Assembly: GCF_947501415.1 (NCBI RefSeq)
Contig: NZ_CANMVL010000018.1
Coordinates: 1 to 64,000, forward strand
DNA: 64,000 bases
Reading direction: 5' to 3'
Source of the DNA: an uncultured Halomonas sp.
GTDB lineage: Bacteria > Pseudomonadota > Gammaproteobacteria > Pseudomonadales > Halomonadaceae
The notes under the pieces are model-generated. The model searched no databases, had not been told where the DNA came from, and was given only the letters and a program-made list of their open reading frames with translations. The translations under genes were made by a program, and so were the position numbers. Below, one piece after another: positions 9,742 to 18,960 of this stretch. Numbering within the stretch: position 1 is the first letter of the stretch; every line of letters starts with the position of its first letter.

Positions 9742-10407
9742 ATGGCACAGAATGATACCGTCACCCGGATCCTCGACACCGCCGAGGTGCTGTTCGCCGA
9801 GCGTGGCTTCGCCGAGACATCGCTGCGCACCATTACCAGCAAGGCCAAGGTCAACCTGGCGGCGGTGAACTACCATTTCGGCTCGAAGAAGTCGTTGATT
9901 CAGGCGGTCTTCGCGCGCTATCTCGACCCCTTCACCGAGCGCTTTCATCGTGCCCTGGACGAGCTCGAGGCGCACTACGGCGATCAGGCCATACCGCTGG
10001 AGCGCCTGCTCGAGACCATGGCCAGCAGCGTGCTGGAGGTGCCGGCGGAGCGCAACAGCCTCAAGGTATTCATGCGTCTGCTCGGACTCGCCTACAGTCA
10101 GGCCCAGGGCCACCTGCGCCGCTATATTCAAGAAGAGTATGGCAGCGTCTTTACGCGCTTCACCGCGCTGATTCGCCAGGCCACGCCGGAGCTGCCCGAT
10201 AGCGAACGCTTCTGGCGTCTGCACTTCATGCTCGGCTCTGTGATCTTCACCCTCTCGGGCCTGGATGCGCTGCGTGATATCGCCGAGAAGGATTACGCGG
10301 AACATGTCACGGTGCGCGACCTGGTGCGCCGTCTGCGGCCGGTGGTGGTCGCCGCCATGCAGGCTCCGGTGCCGGCTCATCTCTCTTACGCCTCTCAGGA
10401 GGTCTGA
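9742..10407 (+). CDS. psrA: TetR-family regulator, PsrA type
   Basis: A 221-residue TetR protein. The N-terminal helix-turn-helix is at about 8-52 (ILDTAEVLFAERGFAETSLR ... AAVNYHFGSKKSLIQAVF), and a long C-terminal ligand domain follows. Gene order (lexA divergent, nagZ downstream) is the one in Pseudomonas around psrA, a fatty-acid-responsive regulator of beta-oxidation and of rpoS. A PsrA-like half-site palindrome lies before it. It is separated from nagZ by 2 bases, so the two are co-transcribed. Identity rests on family and synteny and has not been tested by alignment. Confidence 0.85.
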   Translation: MAQNDTVTRILDTAEVLFAERGFAETSLRTITSKAKVNLAAVNYHFGSKKSLIQAVFARYLDPFTERFHRALDELEAHYGDQAIPLERLLETMASSVLEVPAERNSLKVFMRLLGLAYSQAQGHLRRYIQEEYGSVFTRFTALIRQATPELPDSERFWRLHFMLGSVIFTLSGLDALRDIAEKDYAEHVTVRDLVRRLRPVVVAAMQAPVPAHLSYASQEV

Positions 10408-10409
10408 TC

Positions 10410-11447
10410 ATGTCTCAGACACCCATGTCACAGACTCATAGACAGCCCCTGGGGCCGGTGATGCTGGATCTGGAGGGCACGCGGCTGACGGCCGATGAGG
10501 CCGACCTGCTGTGTCGCCCGGAGGTCGGCGGCGTGATCCTGTTCGCCCGCAATGTCGACTCGGCCGGTCAGGTTCGAAAGCTGTGTGACTCAATTCGTCG
10601 GCTGCGGCCCAACCTTCTGATCGGCATCGACCAGGAGGGCGGGCGCGTTCAGCGGATTCGCGAGGGAGTGACGCGGCTGCCCGCCATGCGCCGCCTGGGG
10701 CGTGATGTAGATACCCGGCCGGAGGAGACCCGGCGCTTGTGTCAGGACACCGGCTGGCTGCTGGGCATGGAGATGGCCGCCTGCGGTCTCGACCTTACCT
10801 TCGCGCCGGTGCTCGATGTGGATGGTGGTACCTCCACGGTGATCGGCGATCGCAGCTTCTCCTCCTCTCCCGAGGTCGTGACGGCGCTGGCCGGCGCCTT
10901 TATCGACGGCCTCCACGAGGCCGGCATGGTGGCGGTGGGCAAGCACTTCCCGGGGCATGGGGGCGTGGCGGCCGACTCACATCACGAGCTGCCGGTCGAC
11001 GACCGTCCCCTTGAGGCGTTGCGTGCCCACGATCTGGTCCCTTTCGAGCGGCTGGCCTCGCGGCTCGACGCCGTGATGCCCGCCCATGTCGTCTACTCCG
11101 ACTTCGACAGCCGTCCCGCGGGCTTTTCGCCGGCCTGGCTCGGCATGCTGCGGGAAAGCCTGGGGTTCCGAGGGGTTATCTTCTCCGACGACCTGAGCAT
11201 GGCCGGTGCCGCCTCGGCGGGCTCGCCTGCCGAGCGTGCGCAGGCGGCACTCACCGCCGGCTGTGACATGCTGCTGGTCTGCAATGATCGTCAGGCCGCC
11301 CTGGAAGTGCTCGATGCCTGCCGTGACCACCGCGCCACCCCGCGCCTCTCGAAGCTCAGCTTCGCGCGGGCGCGGCCGGCACTGGAGAGCCTGTCGGCAC
11401 TCTCTCGCTGGCGCCGTCTGCATGCCCATCTCGAGGCCATGGGGTAA
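10410..11447 (+). CDS. nagZ: Beta-N-acetylhexosaminidase NagZ
   Basis: A 345-residue cytosolic glycoside hydrolase family 3 enzyme that removes GlcNAc from anhydro-muropeptides in peptidoglycan recycling. Visible motifs are the family signature KHFPGHGGVAADSH (about residues 177-190) and FSDDLSM with the likely nucleophile Asp near residue 260. AGGAGG lies 7 bases before the ATG at 10410; a second ATG five codons on is possible. It directly follows psrA. Confidence 0.95.
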   Translation: MSQTPMSQTHRQPLGPVMLDLEGTRLTADEADLLCRPEVGGVILFARNVDSAGQVRKLCDSIRRLRPNLLIGIDQEGGRVQRIREGVTRLPAMRRLGRDVDTRPEETRRLCQDTGWLLGMEMAACGLDLTFAPVLDVDGGTSTVIGDRSFSSSPEVVTALAGAFIDGLHEAGMVAVGKHFPGHGGVAADSHHELPVDDRPLEALRAHDLVPFERLASRLDAVMPAHVVYSDFDSRPAGFSPAWLGMLRESLGFRGVIFSDDLSMAGAASAGSPAERAQAALTAGCDMLLVCNDRQAALEVLDACRDHRATPRLSKLSFARARPALESLSALSRWRRLHAHLEAMG

Positions 11448-11474
11448 TCCCATCCCACTCATGGGCCCACTTCT

Positions 11475-11508
11475 GGGGTCAGACCCCCAAGTCATGGGGT
11501 CTGACCCC
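11475..11508. repeat. Family A palindromic pair
   Basis: GGGGTCAGACCCC (11475-11487) and GGGGTCTGACCCC (11496-11508) face each other across 8 bases, so the whole can fold as one long hairpin. It lies 27 bases after the nagZ stop and 30 bases before the next start. Confidence 0.9.
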
Positions 11509-11537
11509 ATCTGTTAATTCACTACGAGACCCTTTCG

Positions 11538-12116
11538 ATGTCCCGACTCGATCCCGAGACCCATCAATCGCTGACCGATATGCGCGACCTGATGGCCAGC
11601 GCCGACTGCCTGATCAGCCAGGAAGAGGTCGAGCGCGCCCTCGACCGCATGGCGGAGGAGATCACCCACGATCTGGGTGACAAGCTGCCGGTCTTCTACT
11701 GCGTGATGAATGGCGGGTTGATTACCACCGGCCATCTGCTGACCCGTCTCGGCTTCCCACTGGAGGTGGACTACCTGCATGCCACCCGCTACCGCGGCAA
11801 GACCCGGGGTGGCGAGCTGTTCTGGCGGGTATCGCCGGAGATTCCGATGGCCGGACGCCATGTGGTGATCGTCGACGATATCCTCGACGAGGGCGCGACC
11901 CTGGCCGCCATCCTCGACTACTGCCGCGAGGCGGGGGCGGCCAGCGTCAGCACCGCCGTGCTGGTCGACAAGCAGCACGACCGCAAGGCGGTTCCCGGCC
12001 TCAAGGCGGACTACTGCAGCCTGGAGGTCGCCGACCGCTACGTGTACGGCTTCGGCATGGATATCAAGGGCTACTGGCGCAACGCCCCGGGGATCTTCGC
12101 ACCCAAAGGTCTATAA
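11538..12116 (+). CDS. Hypoxanthine-guanine phosphoribosyltransferase
   Basis: A 192-residue purine salvage enzyme that joins hypoxanthine or guanine to PRPP. The PRPP-binding motif VVIVDDILDEGATL lies near residue 110, with the flexible-loop segment YRGKTRGGELFW before it and the base-binding end VYGFGMDIKGYWRN. It belongs to the pseudomonad-type enzyme of about 185-190 residues rather than the E. coli Hpt form. It is probably read with nagZ across the palindromic pair, unless that pair terminates. Confidence 0.9.
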   Translation: MSRLDPETHQSLTDMRDLMASADCLISQEEVERALDRMAEEITHDLGDKLPVFYCVMNGGLITTGHLLTRLGFPLEVDYLHATRYRGKTRGGELFWRVSPEIPMAGRHVVIVDDILDEGATLAAILDYCREAGAASVSTAVLVDKQHDRKAVPGLKADYCSLEVADRYVYGFGMDIKGYWRNAPGIFAPKGL

Positions 12117-12130
12117 GCAGTGCTAACTGC

Positions 12131-12253
12131 TGGTGGGAGGCCGGCTTTGCCGGGCGAAGGCGCCGCCGGGCGCCCCGGAGGAGTTGCCCAGCTCCTTGGC
12201 ATTGCCAGGGAGGCCTTCGGCCTCCATTCGCCGGGGGCCCCGGCCTCCCACCA
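12131..12253. repeat. Family B palindromic element B1
   Basis: The ends TGGTGGGAGGCCGG and CCGGCCTCCCACCA are perfect inverted repeats. Inside are the paired GGGCGAA / TTCGCC arms, then two hairpins, GGCGCC...GGCGCC and GGAGGCC-TTC-GGCCTCC. Size is 123 bp, the same as the copies around 19-20 kb but in the opposite orientation. Confidence 0.92.
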
Positions 12254-12311
12254 CACCCAGCCTTCCTGCCATAGTTTGTCGGCCTCCCAGCGGGTGGCGG
12301 TGCATAGAATC

Positions 12312-12348
12312 AGAAACCCCGCCGGCCCTTGAGGCCCGCGGGGTTTCT
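12312..12348 (+). terminator. Terminator between the phosphoribosyltransferase and ligase genes
   Basis: Stem AGAAACCCCGC / GCGGGGTTTCT (11 bp), then CTTTCTACTTTC on the plus strand. It sits between converging genes and may act on both. Confidence 0.75.
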
Positions 12349-12385
12349 CTTTCTACTTTCTACCTTTCGCTTGGCTGCTTGGCCC

Positions 12386-14077
12386 CTACTTCAAGCCAAG
12401 CTCGTGCACGGCTTCCTCACGCATCTTGAACTTCTGGATCTTGCCGGTGACGGTCATCGGGAATTCATCCACGAACTTCACATAGCGCGGCACCTTGTAG
12501 TGGGCGATCTTGCCCTTGCAGAAGGCCTTGAGCTCCTCCTCGTTCAGCTCTTCGCCCTCGGTCAGCTTGATCCAGGCCATCACCTCCTCTCCATACTTCT
12601 CGTCCGGGACGCCAATTACCTGCACATCCGAGACGGCGGGGTGGGTGTAGAGGAAGTCCTCGATCTCGCGCGGATAGATGTTCTCTCCGCCGCGGATGAT
12701 CATGTCCTTGATGCGCCCGACGATCGCCACATACCCCTCGTCATCCATGGTGGCGAGGTCGCCGGTGTGCATCCAGCCCGCCTCATCGATGGCCTTGTCG
12801 GTGGCCTCCTGGTTGTTCCAGTAGCCGAGCATCACGCTGTAGCCGCGAGTGCAGAGCTCGCCGGTCTCGCCACGGGGGACCACGGCGCCGGTCTCGGGGC
12901 TCACCAGCTTGACCTCCAGGTGGGGGTGAATGGTGCCCACGGTGGTGACGCGCTTTTCCAGCGGGGCGTCGGTCTCGGTCTGCAGGCTCACCGGACTGGT
13001 CTCGGTCATGCCGTAGCAGATGGTGACGTCCTGCATGTTCATGCGATCGATCACCTTGCGCATCACCTCGATGGGGCAGATGGAGCCCGCCATGATGCCG
13101 GTACGCAGGTGCGAGAGATCGAAGCTCTCGAAGTCCGGGTGCTCCAGCTCGGCGATGAACATGGTCGGCACGCCATAGAGGGTGGTCGCCTTCTCCTCGG
13201 AGACCGCACGCAGGGTCTGCTCGGGATCGAAGCCATCCCCCGGATAGATCATGGTGGCACCATGGGTCATGCAGCCCAGGTTGCCCATTACCATGCCGAA
13301 GCAGTGGTAGAGAGGTACCGGTATCACCATGCGGTCCTTGTCGGTGAGCGCGATGGTGCGCGCCACGAAGAAACCGTTGTTGAGGATATTGTGATGGGAG
13401 AGGGTGGCACCCTTTGGCGCGCCGGTGGTGCCGGAGGTGTATTGGATATTGATCGGGTCGTCGAACTGCAGGGTGGCCTGCACCTCGGCGAGGTGCTCGG
13501 CGGAGACCTCGTCGGCATGAGCCAGCATCGACTGCCAGCTGAACATGCCGGTCAGGGCGCGATCGCCATCCAGGCAGATGACGCGCTTGAGCTCCGGAAG
13601 CGTGGCGCTCTTGAAGGTGCTCGGTCCGCCGTCGCGCAGCTCCGGTGCCAGCTCTGCCAGGGTCGCCACATAATCGGAGCTCTTGAATACCCCCTGCAGG
13701 ACCAGCGTCGAGGCGCCGGACTGCTTGAGGGCGTACTCCAGCTCATGGGTGCGGTAACTGGGATTGATATTGACCAGAATGGCGCCGATCTTGGCCGTGG
13801 CGAACTGGGTAATGGTCCACTCGGCACAGTTCGGCGACCAGATGCCCACCCGCTCGCCTTTCTGCACGCCGATGGCAAGCAGGGCGCGGGCGGCCTTATC
13901 GACGGCCTCCTGGAGCTCCTTCCAGGTATAGCGAAGCCCCTGGTGACGGCTGATCAGGGCGTCACCGTCGGGGAAGCGTGCGACGGTCTCGTCGAAGCAG
14001 TCACCGATGGTCTGGCCCTTGAGTGGGGTATCACTGGTGCCGCTGACATAGCTGATCGAGTTGAGTTGGCGTGTCAT
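12386..14077 (-). CDS. AMP-forming acyl-CoA synthetase
   Basis: A 563-residue adenylate-forming ligase that activates a carboxylic acid to its CoA thioester via acyl-AMP. Motifs are [12 protein letters not shown] (about residue 212), [22 protein letters not shown], and the C-terminal lysine in [10 protein letters not shown]. Context is the divergent branched-chain acyl-CoA genes and the adjacent LiuR-like regulator 86 bases upstream. This suggests a short- or branched-chain or medium-chain acid as substrate, but sequence alone does not fix it. It is probably co-transcribed with the MerR gene. Confidence 0.9.
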   Translation of the reverse strand: MTRQLNSISYVSGTSDTPLKGQTIGDCFDETVARFPDGDALISRHQGLRYTWKELQEAVDKAARALLAIGVQKGERVGIWSPNCAEWTITQFATAKIGAILVNINPSYRTHELEYALKQSGASTLVLQGVFKSSDYVATLAELAPELRDGGPSTFKSATLPELKRVICLDGDRALTGMFSWQSMLAHADEVSAEHLAEVQATLQFDDPINIQYTSGTTGAPKGATLSHHNILNNGFFVARTIALTDKDRMVIPVPLYHCFGMVMGNLGCMTHGATMIYPGDGFDPEQTLRAVSEEKATTLYGVPTMFIAELEHPDFESFDLSHLRTGIMAGSICPIEVMRKVIDRMNMQDVTICYGMTETSPVSLQTETDAPLEKRVTTVGTIHPHLEVKLVSPETGAVVPRGETGELCTRGYSVMLGYWNNQEATDKAIDEAGWMHTGDLATMDDEGYVAIVGRIKDMIIRGGENIYPREIEDFLYTHPAVSDVQVIGVPDEKYGEEVMAWIKLTEGEELNEEELKAFCKGKIAHYKVPRYVKFVDEFPMTVTGKIQKFKMREEAVHELGLK

Positions 14078-14163
14078 GAGCGTGCCTCGCGCTTGTTGCT
14101 GAAATTATTTCTGAAATTGTTGGGCGTCTGGACAGCACGGCCTGGATCCTGGCGACTGCCGGC

Positions 14164-14613
14164 TCAATCGCTATCGCCGAGGCTCGCCAGCACTTCGCGC
14201 GCGCGGCGCTCGACATCGTCGAGCTCGAGCTGCATCAACCGGATGTCCTCCAGCTGGCGCTCCATATTGCGGCGCTTGTCGGTCAGGATCTCGATAAGGC
14301 GTCGCAGCTGGCGCCGATTCCCGTCGGGCATGGCGTCGTACATCATGACCACCTCGCGGATCTCGGCCAGCGAGAAGCCCAGGCGCTTGCCGCGAAGGGT
14401 CAGCTTCAGGCGCACACGATCCTTCTCATCATAGATGCGAGTCTGGCCGCGACGCTCGGGAGCCAGCAGACCCTCCTGCTCATAGAAGCGGATGGTGCGC
14501 GTGGTGACCTCGAACATCTTGGCCAGTTCGCCGATGCTGTAGGTGCGTCGCTGGCGGGGCAGCGGACCGTCCTGTGCAGTGGCGGGAGCCGAGGTGGAGG
14601 GTGATTGAGTCAT
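14164..14613 (-). CDS. MerR-family regulator, LiuR-like
   Basis: A 149-residue MerR protein. The winged helix-turn-helix is at about 24-92 (YSIGELAKMFEVTTRTIRFY, then RRGQTRIYDEKDRVRLK), followed by a coiled-coil dimerisation helix. It lacks the cysteines of metal sensors. In gammaproteobacteria LiuR controls leucine/isoleucine/valine degradation, and the flanking genes fit. The perfect palindrome at 14682-14697 between it and the acyl-CoA dehydrogenase is the obvious operator. Confidence 0.85.
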   Translation of the reverse strand: MTQSPSTSAPATAQDGPLPRQRRTYSIGELAKMFEVTTRTIRFYEQEGLLAPERRGQTRIYDEKDRVRLKLTLRGKRLGFSLAEIREVVMMYDAMPDGNRRQLRRLIEILTDKRRNMERQLEDIRLMQLELDDVERRAREVLASLGDSD

Positions 14614-14681
14614 GAGTGTCTTCCGTTTGTTATTGGCAAGCGGAGCGTGGCTCGCCCGCCTTCAGGCAACACTAGCCGAGG

Positions 14682-14697
14682 TTTACGTTAACGTAAA
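14682..14697. promoter_or_regulatory. Perfect 16-bp palindrome, probable LiuR operator
   Basis: TTTACGTTAACGTAAA is fully self-complementary and resembles, from memory, the LiuR motif of gammaproteobacteria. It lies 69 bases before the MerR gene start, in the divergent gap. Confidence 0.75.
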
Positions 14698-14937
14698 GGT
14701 CTTGTTAGACCATGGGTTGATATGGGATAAACCAAGCAAGTGCTAGGTTGGTGCCACTAACCCGTAGCGCCAGATATCACGGCCGCGAGGTGCGCCACTA
14801 CGAAGCACGCCGTGACAAGTGTTGATGATAACGGTTCATGATATCGAGTGGCCCTGCACCTGCTTACAGTATTGGCTTATCGCACTTGCCCACTGCACCC
14901 GATCAAGGCTTCACTTCATAGCTACGTTCATAACGAC

Positions 14938-14973
14938 TTTCATATCGAATTTCATATCGAATTTCATAACAAC
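14938..14973 (+). repeat. Three 12-bp tandem units before the acyl-CoA dehydrogenase
   Basis: TTTCATATCGAA twice exactly, then TTTCATAACAAC. The last unit ends 20 bases before the ATG, so the array lies in the leader. Confidence 0.9.
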
Positions 14974-14993
14974 GAGACGACGAGGAATCTTCC

Positions 14994-16160
14994 ATGGACT
15001 TCTCCCTGACCGATGACCAGAAGGCACTGGCCCAGGCCGCGGCAGACTTCGCCCGGGCCGAGCTCGCCGACCATGCCGCCGAGTGGGACGCCAACGCTCA
15101 CTTTCCGGTTGACGTGATTCGCCGGGCGGGGGAGGCCGGCTTCCTGGGTATCTATACCCCCGAGGAGCACGGCGGCCTGGGGCTCTCGCGACTGGAGGCC
15201 TCGCTGATCTTCGAGCAGCTCGCCCAGGGCTGTGTGGCCACCACCGCCTACCTCACCATCCACAATATGGTGACCTGGATGATCGCCAACTGGGGCGATG
15301 ATGCCCTGCGCGAGGCCTGGGTGCCGGCAATGGTAGCCGGCGAGGCGCTGGGTTCCTACTGTCTCACCGAGCCCGGTGCCGGCTCGGATGCCGCCAGCCT
15401 TCGCACCAAGGCCGTGCGCGAGGGCGATGAGTATGTGCTGAGCGGCTCGAAGATGTTTATCTCCGGGGCGGGTGCCACCGAAGTGCTGGTGGTGATGGCT
15501 CGCACCGGGGCGCCGGACAGCGGTGCAGGGGGCGTCTCGGCCATCGTGGTGCCTGCCGATGCCGCCGGTATCGAGTATGGCAAGAACGAGGAGAAGATGG
15601 GCTGGAAGAGTCAGCCGACCCGTCTGGTCAGCTTCGACGGCGTCCGGGTGCCGGTCACCAACCGTCTGGGCGAGGAGGGCGAGGGCTTCAAGTTCGCCAT
15701 GAAGGGCCTCGACGGGGGTCGCCTCAATATCGCCAGCTGCTCCCTGGGGGCCGCTCAACAGGCGCTGACCCTCTCTCGCGACTACCTGGCCGAGCGCAAG
15801 CAGTTCGGACGTGAGCTCAACCAGTTCCAGGCGCTGCAGTTCAAGCTTGCCGATATGGCCAGCGAGCTCACCGCCGCACGTCTGATGGTGCGTCACGCCG
15901 CCTGGCGCCTGGACAATGGTGACCCCGAGGCCACCGCCCACTGTGCCATGGCCAAGCGTTTCGCCACCGACATGGGGTTCAGTGTCTGCAACGAGGCCCT
16001 GCAGCTGCACGGCGGTTATGGTTATATCCGCGAGTACCCCCTGGAGCGCCTGGTGCGCGATACCCGCGTTCACCAGATTCTCGAGGGGACCAACGAGATC
16101 ATGCGTCTGATCGTCGCGCGGCGCCTGCTCGCCGACGGCGTGATCGAATCGCTGCAATAG
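14994..16160 (+). CDS. Acyl-CoA dehydrogenase (isobutyryl-CoA dehydrogenase type)
   Basis: A 388-residue flavoenzyme that oxidises a short or branched acyl-CoA to the enoyl-CoA, passing electrons to ETF. Motifs are the FAD/substrate segment LTEPGAGSDAASL (about 124-136) and the C-terminal QLHGGYGYI. The sequence ILEGTNEI places the catalytic Glu near residue 364, the position used by short-chain and isobutyryl-CoA enzymes rather than by isovaleryl-CoA dehydrogenase. The two downstream genes are the next steps of valine breakdown, which favours isobutyryl-CoA as substrate. Confidence 0.92.
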   Translation: MDFSLTDDQKALAQAAADFARAELADHAAEWDANAHFPVDVIRRAGEAGFLGIYTPEEHGGLGLSRLEASLIFEQLAQGCVATTAYLTIHNMVTWMIANWGDDALREAWVPAMVAGEALGSYCLTEPGAGSDAASLRTKAVREGDEYVLSGSKMFISGAGATEVLVVMARTGAPDSGAGGVSAIVVPADAAGIEYGKNEEKMGWKSQPTRLVSFDGVRVPVTNRLGEEGEGFKFAMKGLDGGRLNIASCSLGAAQQALTLSRDYLAERKQFGRELNQFQALQFKLADMASELTAARLMVRHAAWRLDNGDPEATAHCAMAKRFATDMGFSVCNEALQLHGGYGYIREYPLERLVRDTRVHQILEGTNEIMRLIVARRLLADGVIESLQ

Positions 16161-16244
16161 CACGCCCGAACAAGCCGCCTTGTCTGATTCATGCAAGTCG
16201 CCTGAATTCAGTAACTCGCATAAAAAAGCAATAAGGAGACCAGG

Positions 16245-17399
16245 ATGTCGGACCTTCCCGTGCTCTTCGACGAGCGGCCCACCGCCGACGGTGGGCGCAT
16301 CGGCGTCGCCACCCTCAATGCCCCGCGCTCGCTCAATTCGCTGTCACTCGAGATGGCGCGGCAGCTCGATGCCAAGCTCGAGGCCTGGGCGGTGGATCGC
16401 AATATCGTCGCGGTATGGATCGAGGGCAGTGGCGAGAAGGCCTTCTGCGCCGGTGGCGACGTGGTCGCGCTCTATCGAGCCCTCAATGAGGAGGGTGACA
16501 ACCGCGGGTCGGGTCGCGACAGCGAGCTGCCGGCGACCTACTTCACCCTGGAGTACCGGCTCGACTACCGCATCCACACCTTTCCCAAGCCGGTAATGGT
16601 GTGGGCGGATGGCATCGTCATGGGCGGTGGCCTGGGCCTGACGGCCGGGGCGTCCCACCGCCTCGTCACCGAGACCACGCTGATCGCCATGCCCGAGATC
16701 ACCATCGGGCTCTATCCGGATATCGGCGCCAGCTGGTTCCTCAACCGCATGCCGCCGGGCGTGGGGGCCTACCTGGGCCTTACCGGCGCCCAGCTCAATG
16801 CCCGGGATGCCCTGGATATTGGCCTGGGGGATCACTTTATCCCCCGTGAGCGCCGCGCGGCACTGCTCGATGCACTGGGGGAGGCCGACTTCGGCGATCG
16901 CAGCGCGAAGGCACGGCGTGCCACCGTGCAGGCCGTGATCGACCGCTTCGAGGCGCGCGAACAGGCGCCGGAAGGACAGGTATCACCGCACCAGGACACC
17001 ATTCAGGCGCTGGTCGGCAACGTCGATGTCGAGACCGCCGTGTCACGCATCCTGGCCGATGACAGCGAGGACAAGTGGCTTGCCGCCAACCGCAAGCGCC
17101 TGGCCGCCGGCTGCCCGATCAGTGCCCATCTGGTGTGGCGCATGCTCGAGCGCCACGCCCACACCAGCCTCGCCGACGCCTTCCGCGACGAGCTGGTGCT
17201 CTCGGTGCAGTGCGGCCGCCTCGGCGACTTCGTCGAAGGCGTGCGCGCGCTGCTGATCGACAAGGACAAGAACCCCCGGTGGACCTACAGCGATGTCGCC
17301 AGCGTCCCCGCCACCTTTATCGATGCCATGTTCGAATCGCCCTGGACCAGCGAGGAACACCCGCTGCGCGACCTGGGCCATGGCCAGCGGGTGGGATAA
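16245..17399 (+). CDS. 3-hydroxyisobutyryl-CoA hydrolase (enoyl-CoA hydratase family)
   Basis: A 384-residue crotonase-fold protein. That is longer than a plain enoyl-CoA hydratase and matches the hydrolase group. Visible are the oxyanion-hole segments GEKAFCAGGDVVALY (about 62-76) and WADGIVMGGGLGL, and the hydrolase-type PEITIGLYPDIGASW. It would release 3-hydroxyisobutyrate from its CoA ester in valine degradation, between the upstream dehydrogenase and the downstream mmsB. AAGGAGACC precedes the ATG. Confidence 0.9.
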   Translation: MSDLPVLFDERPTADGGRIGVATLNAPRSLNSLSLEMARQLDAKLEAWAVDRNIVAVWIEGSGEKAFCAGGDVVALYRALNEEGDNRGSGRDSELPATYFTLEYRLDYRIHTFPKPVMVWADGIVMGGGLGLTAGASHRLVTETTLIAMPEITIGLYPDIGASWFLNRMPPGVGAYLGLTGAQLNARDALDIGLGDHFIPRERRAALLDALGEADFGDRSAKARRATVQAVIDRFEAREQAPEGQVSPHQDTIQALVGNVDVETAVSRILADDSEDKWLAANRKRLAAGCPISAHLVWRMLERHAHTSLADAFRDELVLSVQCGRLGDFVEGVRALLIDKDKNPRWTYSDVASVPATFIDAMFESPWTSEEHPLRDLGHGQRVG

Positions 17400-17412
17400 C
17401 GAATTGAGCTTC

Positions 17413-17445
17413 GGGGTCAGACCCCAAGCCATGGGGTCTGACCCC
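17413..17445. repeat. Family A palindromic pair
   Basis: GGGGTCAGACCCC (17413-17425) and GGGGTCTGACCCC (17433-17445), a facing pair 7 bases apart in the 90-base gap between the hydrolase and mmsB. Confidence 0.9.
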
Positions 17446-17489
17446 AAAAGAGTCCCCATATACAACGCAACAATCACAAGGAATCAATT

Positions 17490-18401
17490 ATGAATATCGC
17501 CTTTATCGGCCTCGGCAATATGGGCGCCCCCATGGCCAGCAACCTGGTTAAGGCTGGCCACAGCGTCACCGTCTTCGACCTGGTCGAGAGCGCCATGCAG
17601 GCGCTGGAGAGCGAGGGTGCCAGGCGCGCCGAGACCGCCGGGGCCGCCGTGGAGGGCGCCGAGGTGATCATCTCCATGCTGCCCGCCGGCGTGCACGTCA
17701 AGAGCCTCTACCTGGGGCGTGACGGGGCGCCCGGCCTGCTCGAAGCCTTGGAGGCCGGCGCTGGCAACACCAAGCCGCTGATCATCGACGCCTCCACCAT
17801 CTCGCCGGAGGATGCCCGCGAGGTGGCTGCCGCCGCCAAGGAGCACGGTGTGACCTGGCTCGATGCCCCGGTTTCCGGTGGCGTAGGCGGTGCCAAGGCG
17901 GGAGCCCTGACCTTTATCGTCGGCGGTAGCGCCGAAGGCTTCGAGCAGGCCAGGCCGGTGCTCGATGTCATGGGCAAGAACATCTTCCACGCCGGCGAGA
18001 GCGGCGCCGGCCAGGTCGCCAAGATCTGCAACAACATGCTGCTCGGCATCCTGATGAGTGGCACCGCCGAGGCCCTGGCATTGGGGGTCAAGAATGGCAT
18101 GGACCCGGCCGTGCTCTCCGAGATCATGAAGCAGAGCAGCGGCGGCAACTGGGCGCTCAACGTCTACAACCCCTGGCCGGGCGTCATGGAAGGCTCTGCC
18201 GCCAGTCGCGATTACCAGGGAGGCTTCCTCACCGACCTGATGGCCAAGGATCTCGGCCTCGCCTGGGAACTGGCGCTGGGCTCCAAATCCACCGTGCCCA
18301 TGGGCTCCCAGGCCCGCAATCTCTTCGCCCTGCATAGCGCCCAGGGCAGCGGCAGCCTCGACTTTTCCAGCATCCAGAAGCTTTATCGGGAAGGGGAGTA
18401 A
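17490..18401 (+). CDS. mmsB: 3-hydroxyisobutyrate dehydrogenase
   Basis: A 303-residue beta-hydroxyacid dehydrogenase that oxidises 3-hydroxyisobutyrate to methylmalonate semialdehyde with NAD. It has the N-terminal Rossmann motif GLGNMGAPMASNLVKAG, the substrate loop DAPVSGGVGGAKAG and the catalytic lysine in GQVAKICNN (about residue 178). AAGGA precedes the ATG. It completes a three-gene valine segment; the methylmalonate-semialdehyde dehydrogenase (mmsA) is not in this window. Confidence 0.95.
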   Translation: MNIAFIGLGNMGAPMASNLVKAGHSVTVFDLVESAMQALESEGARRAETAGAAVEGAEVIISMLPAGVHVKSLYLGRDGAPGLLEALEAGAGNTKPLIIDASTISPEDAREVAAAAKEHGVTWLDAPVSGGVGGAKAGALTFIVGGSAEGFEQARPVLDVMGKNIFHAGESGAGQVAKICNNMLLGILMSGTAEALALGVKNGMDPAVLSEIMKQSSGGNWALNVYNPWPGVMEGSAASRDYQGGFLTDLMAKDLGLAWELALGSKSTVPMGSQARNLFALHSAQGSGSLDFSSIQKLYREGE

Positions 18402-18420
18402 GGCCACGCTGCTTTGTGCA

Positions 18421-18690
18421 AGGCCAGCTTGGCTAACTGGTGAGAGGCCGGCTTGGTTACGGAGGATTCACTCTTGCTAATGGCCGACACGGGCACCTGG
18501 TGGGAGGCCGGTTTGGTTGCGGAGGATCCAGTCTTGCTAATGGCTGGCTGGGGCCTCTGGTGGGAGGCCGGCTTGGTGGCTGAGGATCCAGTCTTGCTAA
18601 TGGCTGGCTGGGGCCTCTGGTGGGAGGCTGGTTTGGTGGCGGAGGATCCAGTCTTGCTAATGGCTGGCTGGGGCCTCTGGTGGGAGGCTG
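18421..18690. repeat. 60-bp tandem array, about 4.5 copies
   Basis: Units begin at 18421, 18481, 18541, 18601 and 18661 with exact 60-base spacing. Each contains TGGTGGGAGGC (the family B end) and GGAGGATCCAGTCTTGCTAA. Units 3 and 4 are almost identical; the first is the most diverged. The last unit runs into element B2. Confidence 0.95.
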
Positions 18691-18800
18691 CCTTTGCTGG
18701 GCGAAGGAGGCCGAAGGCCTCCCCGGAGATGCCAGCATGCTTTGCAACACCGCTGGGGCGCCTGGCGGCGCCTTCGCCCGGGGGACCCGGCCTCCTACCA
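18678..18800. repeat. Family B element B2
   Basis: Starts TGGTGGGAGGCTG and ends CCCGGCCTCCTACCA. Inner hairpins are GGAGGCC-GAA-GGCCTCC then GGCGCC-TGGC-GGCGCC, enclosed by GCGAA / TTCGC arms. Slightly degenerate ends. Confidence 0.9.
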
Positions 18801-18960
18801 TATAGCCGCAGGCCTCCTGCCATGTCTCCTGCCTCCCACCACAATTTGCGGCCCCTTTGACATGGCTCGCTAGCTTCTCACTTCAAGTCACTGGCCGGCT
18901 GCCATCAAGGTCTATTTGGCTGGGGAAGGGCCTCTCATCCGACTGGCCAGCTTGGGTACC
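18801..18960. repeat. Degenerate spacer units between B2 and B3
   Basis: Holds two or three degraded 42-bp units (CCTCCCACCACAATTTGCGG, then GACATGGCTCGC). From 18899 it enters the segment that is duplicated at 20223. No gene is visible. Confidence 0.7.

Larger units (their letters stand above)
14614..14993. promoter_or_regulatory. Divergent control region of the branched-chain acyl-CoA genes
   Basis: There is no gene in this 380-base gap. It holds the LiuR-like palindrome near the MerR side. On the other side, just before the dehydrogenase start, are three copies of a 12-base unit: TTTCATATCGAA at 14938 and 14950, then TTTCATAACAAC at 14962. Confidence 0.6.
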
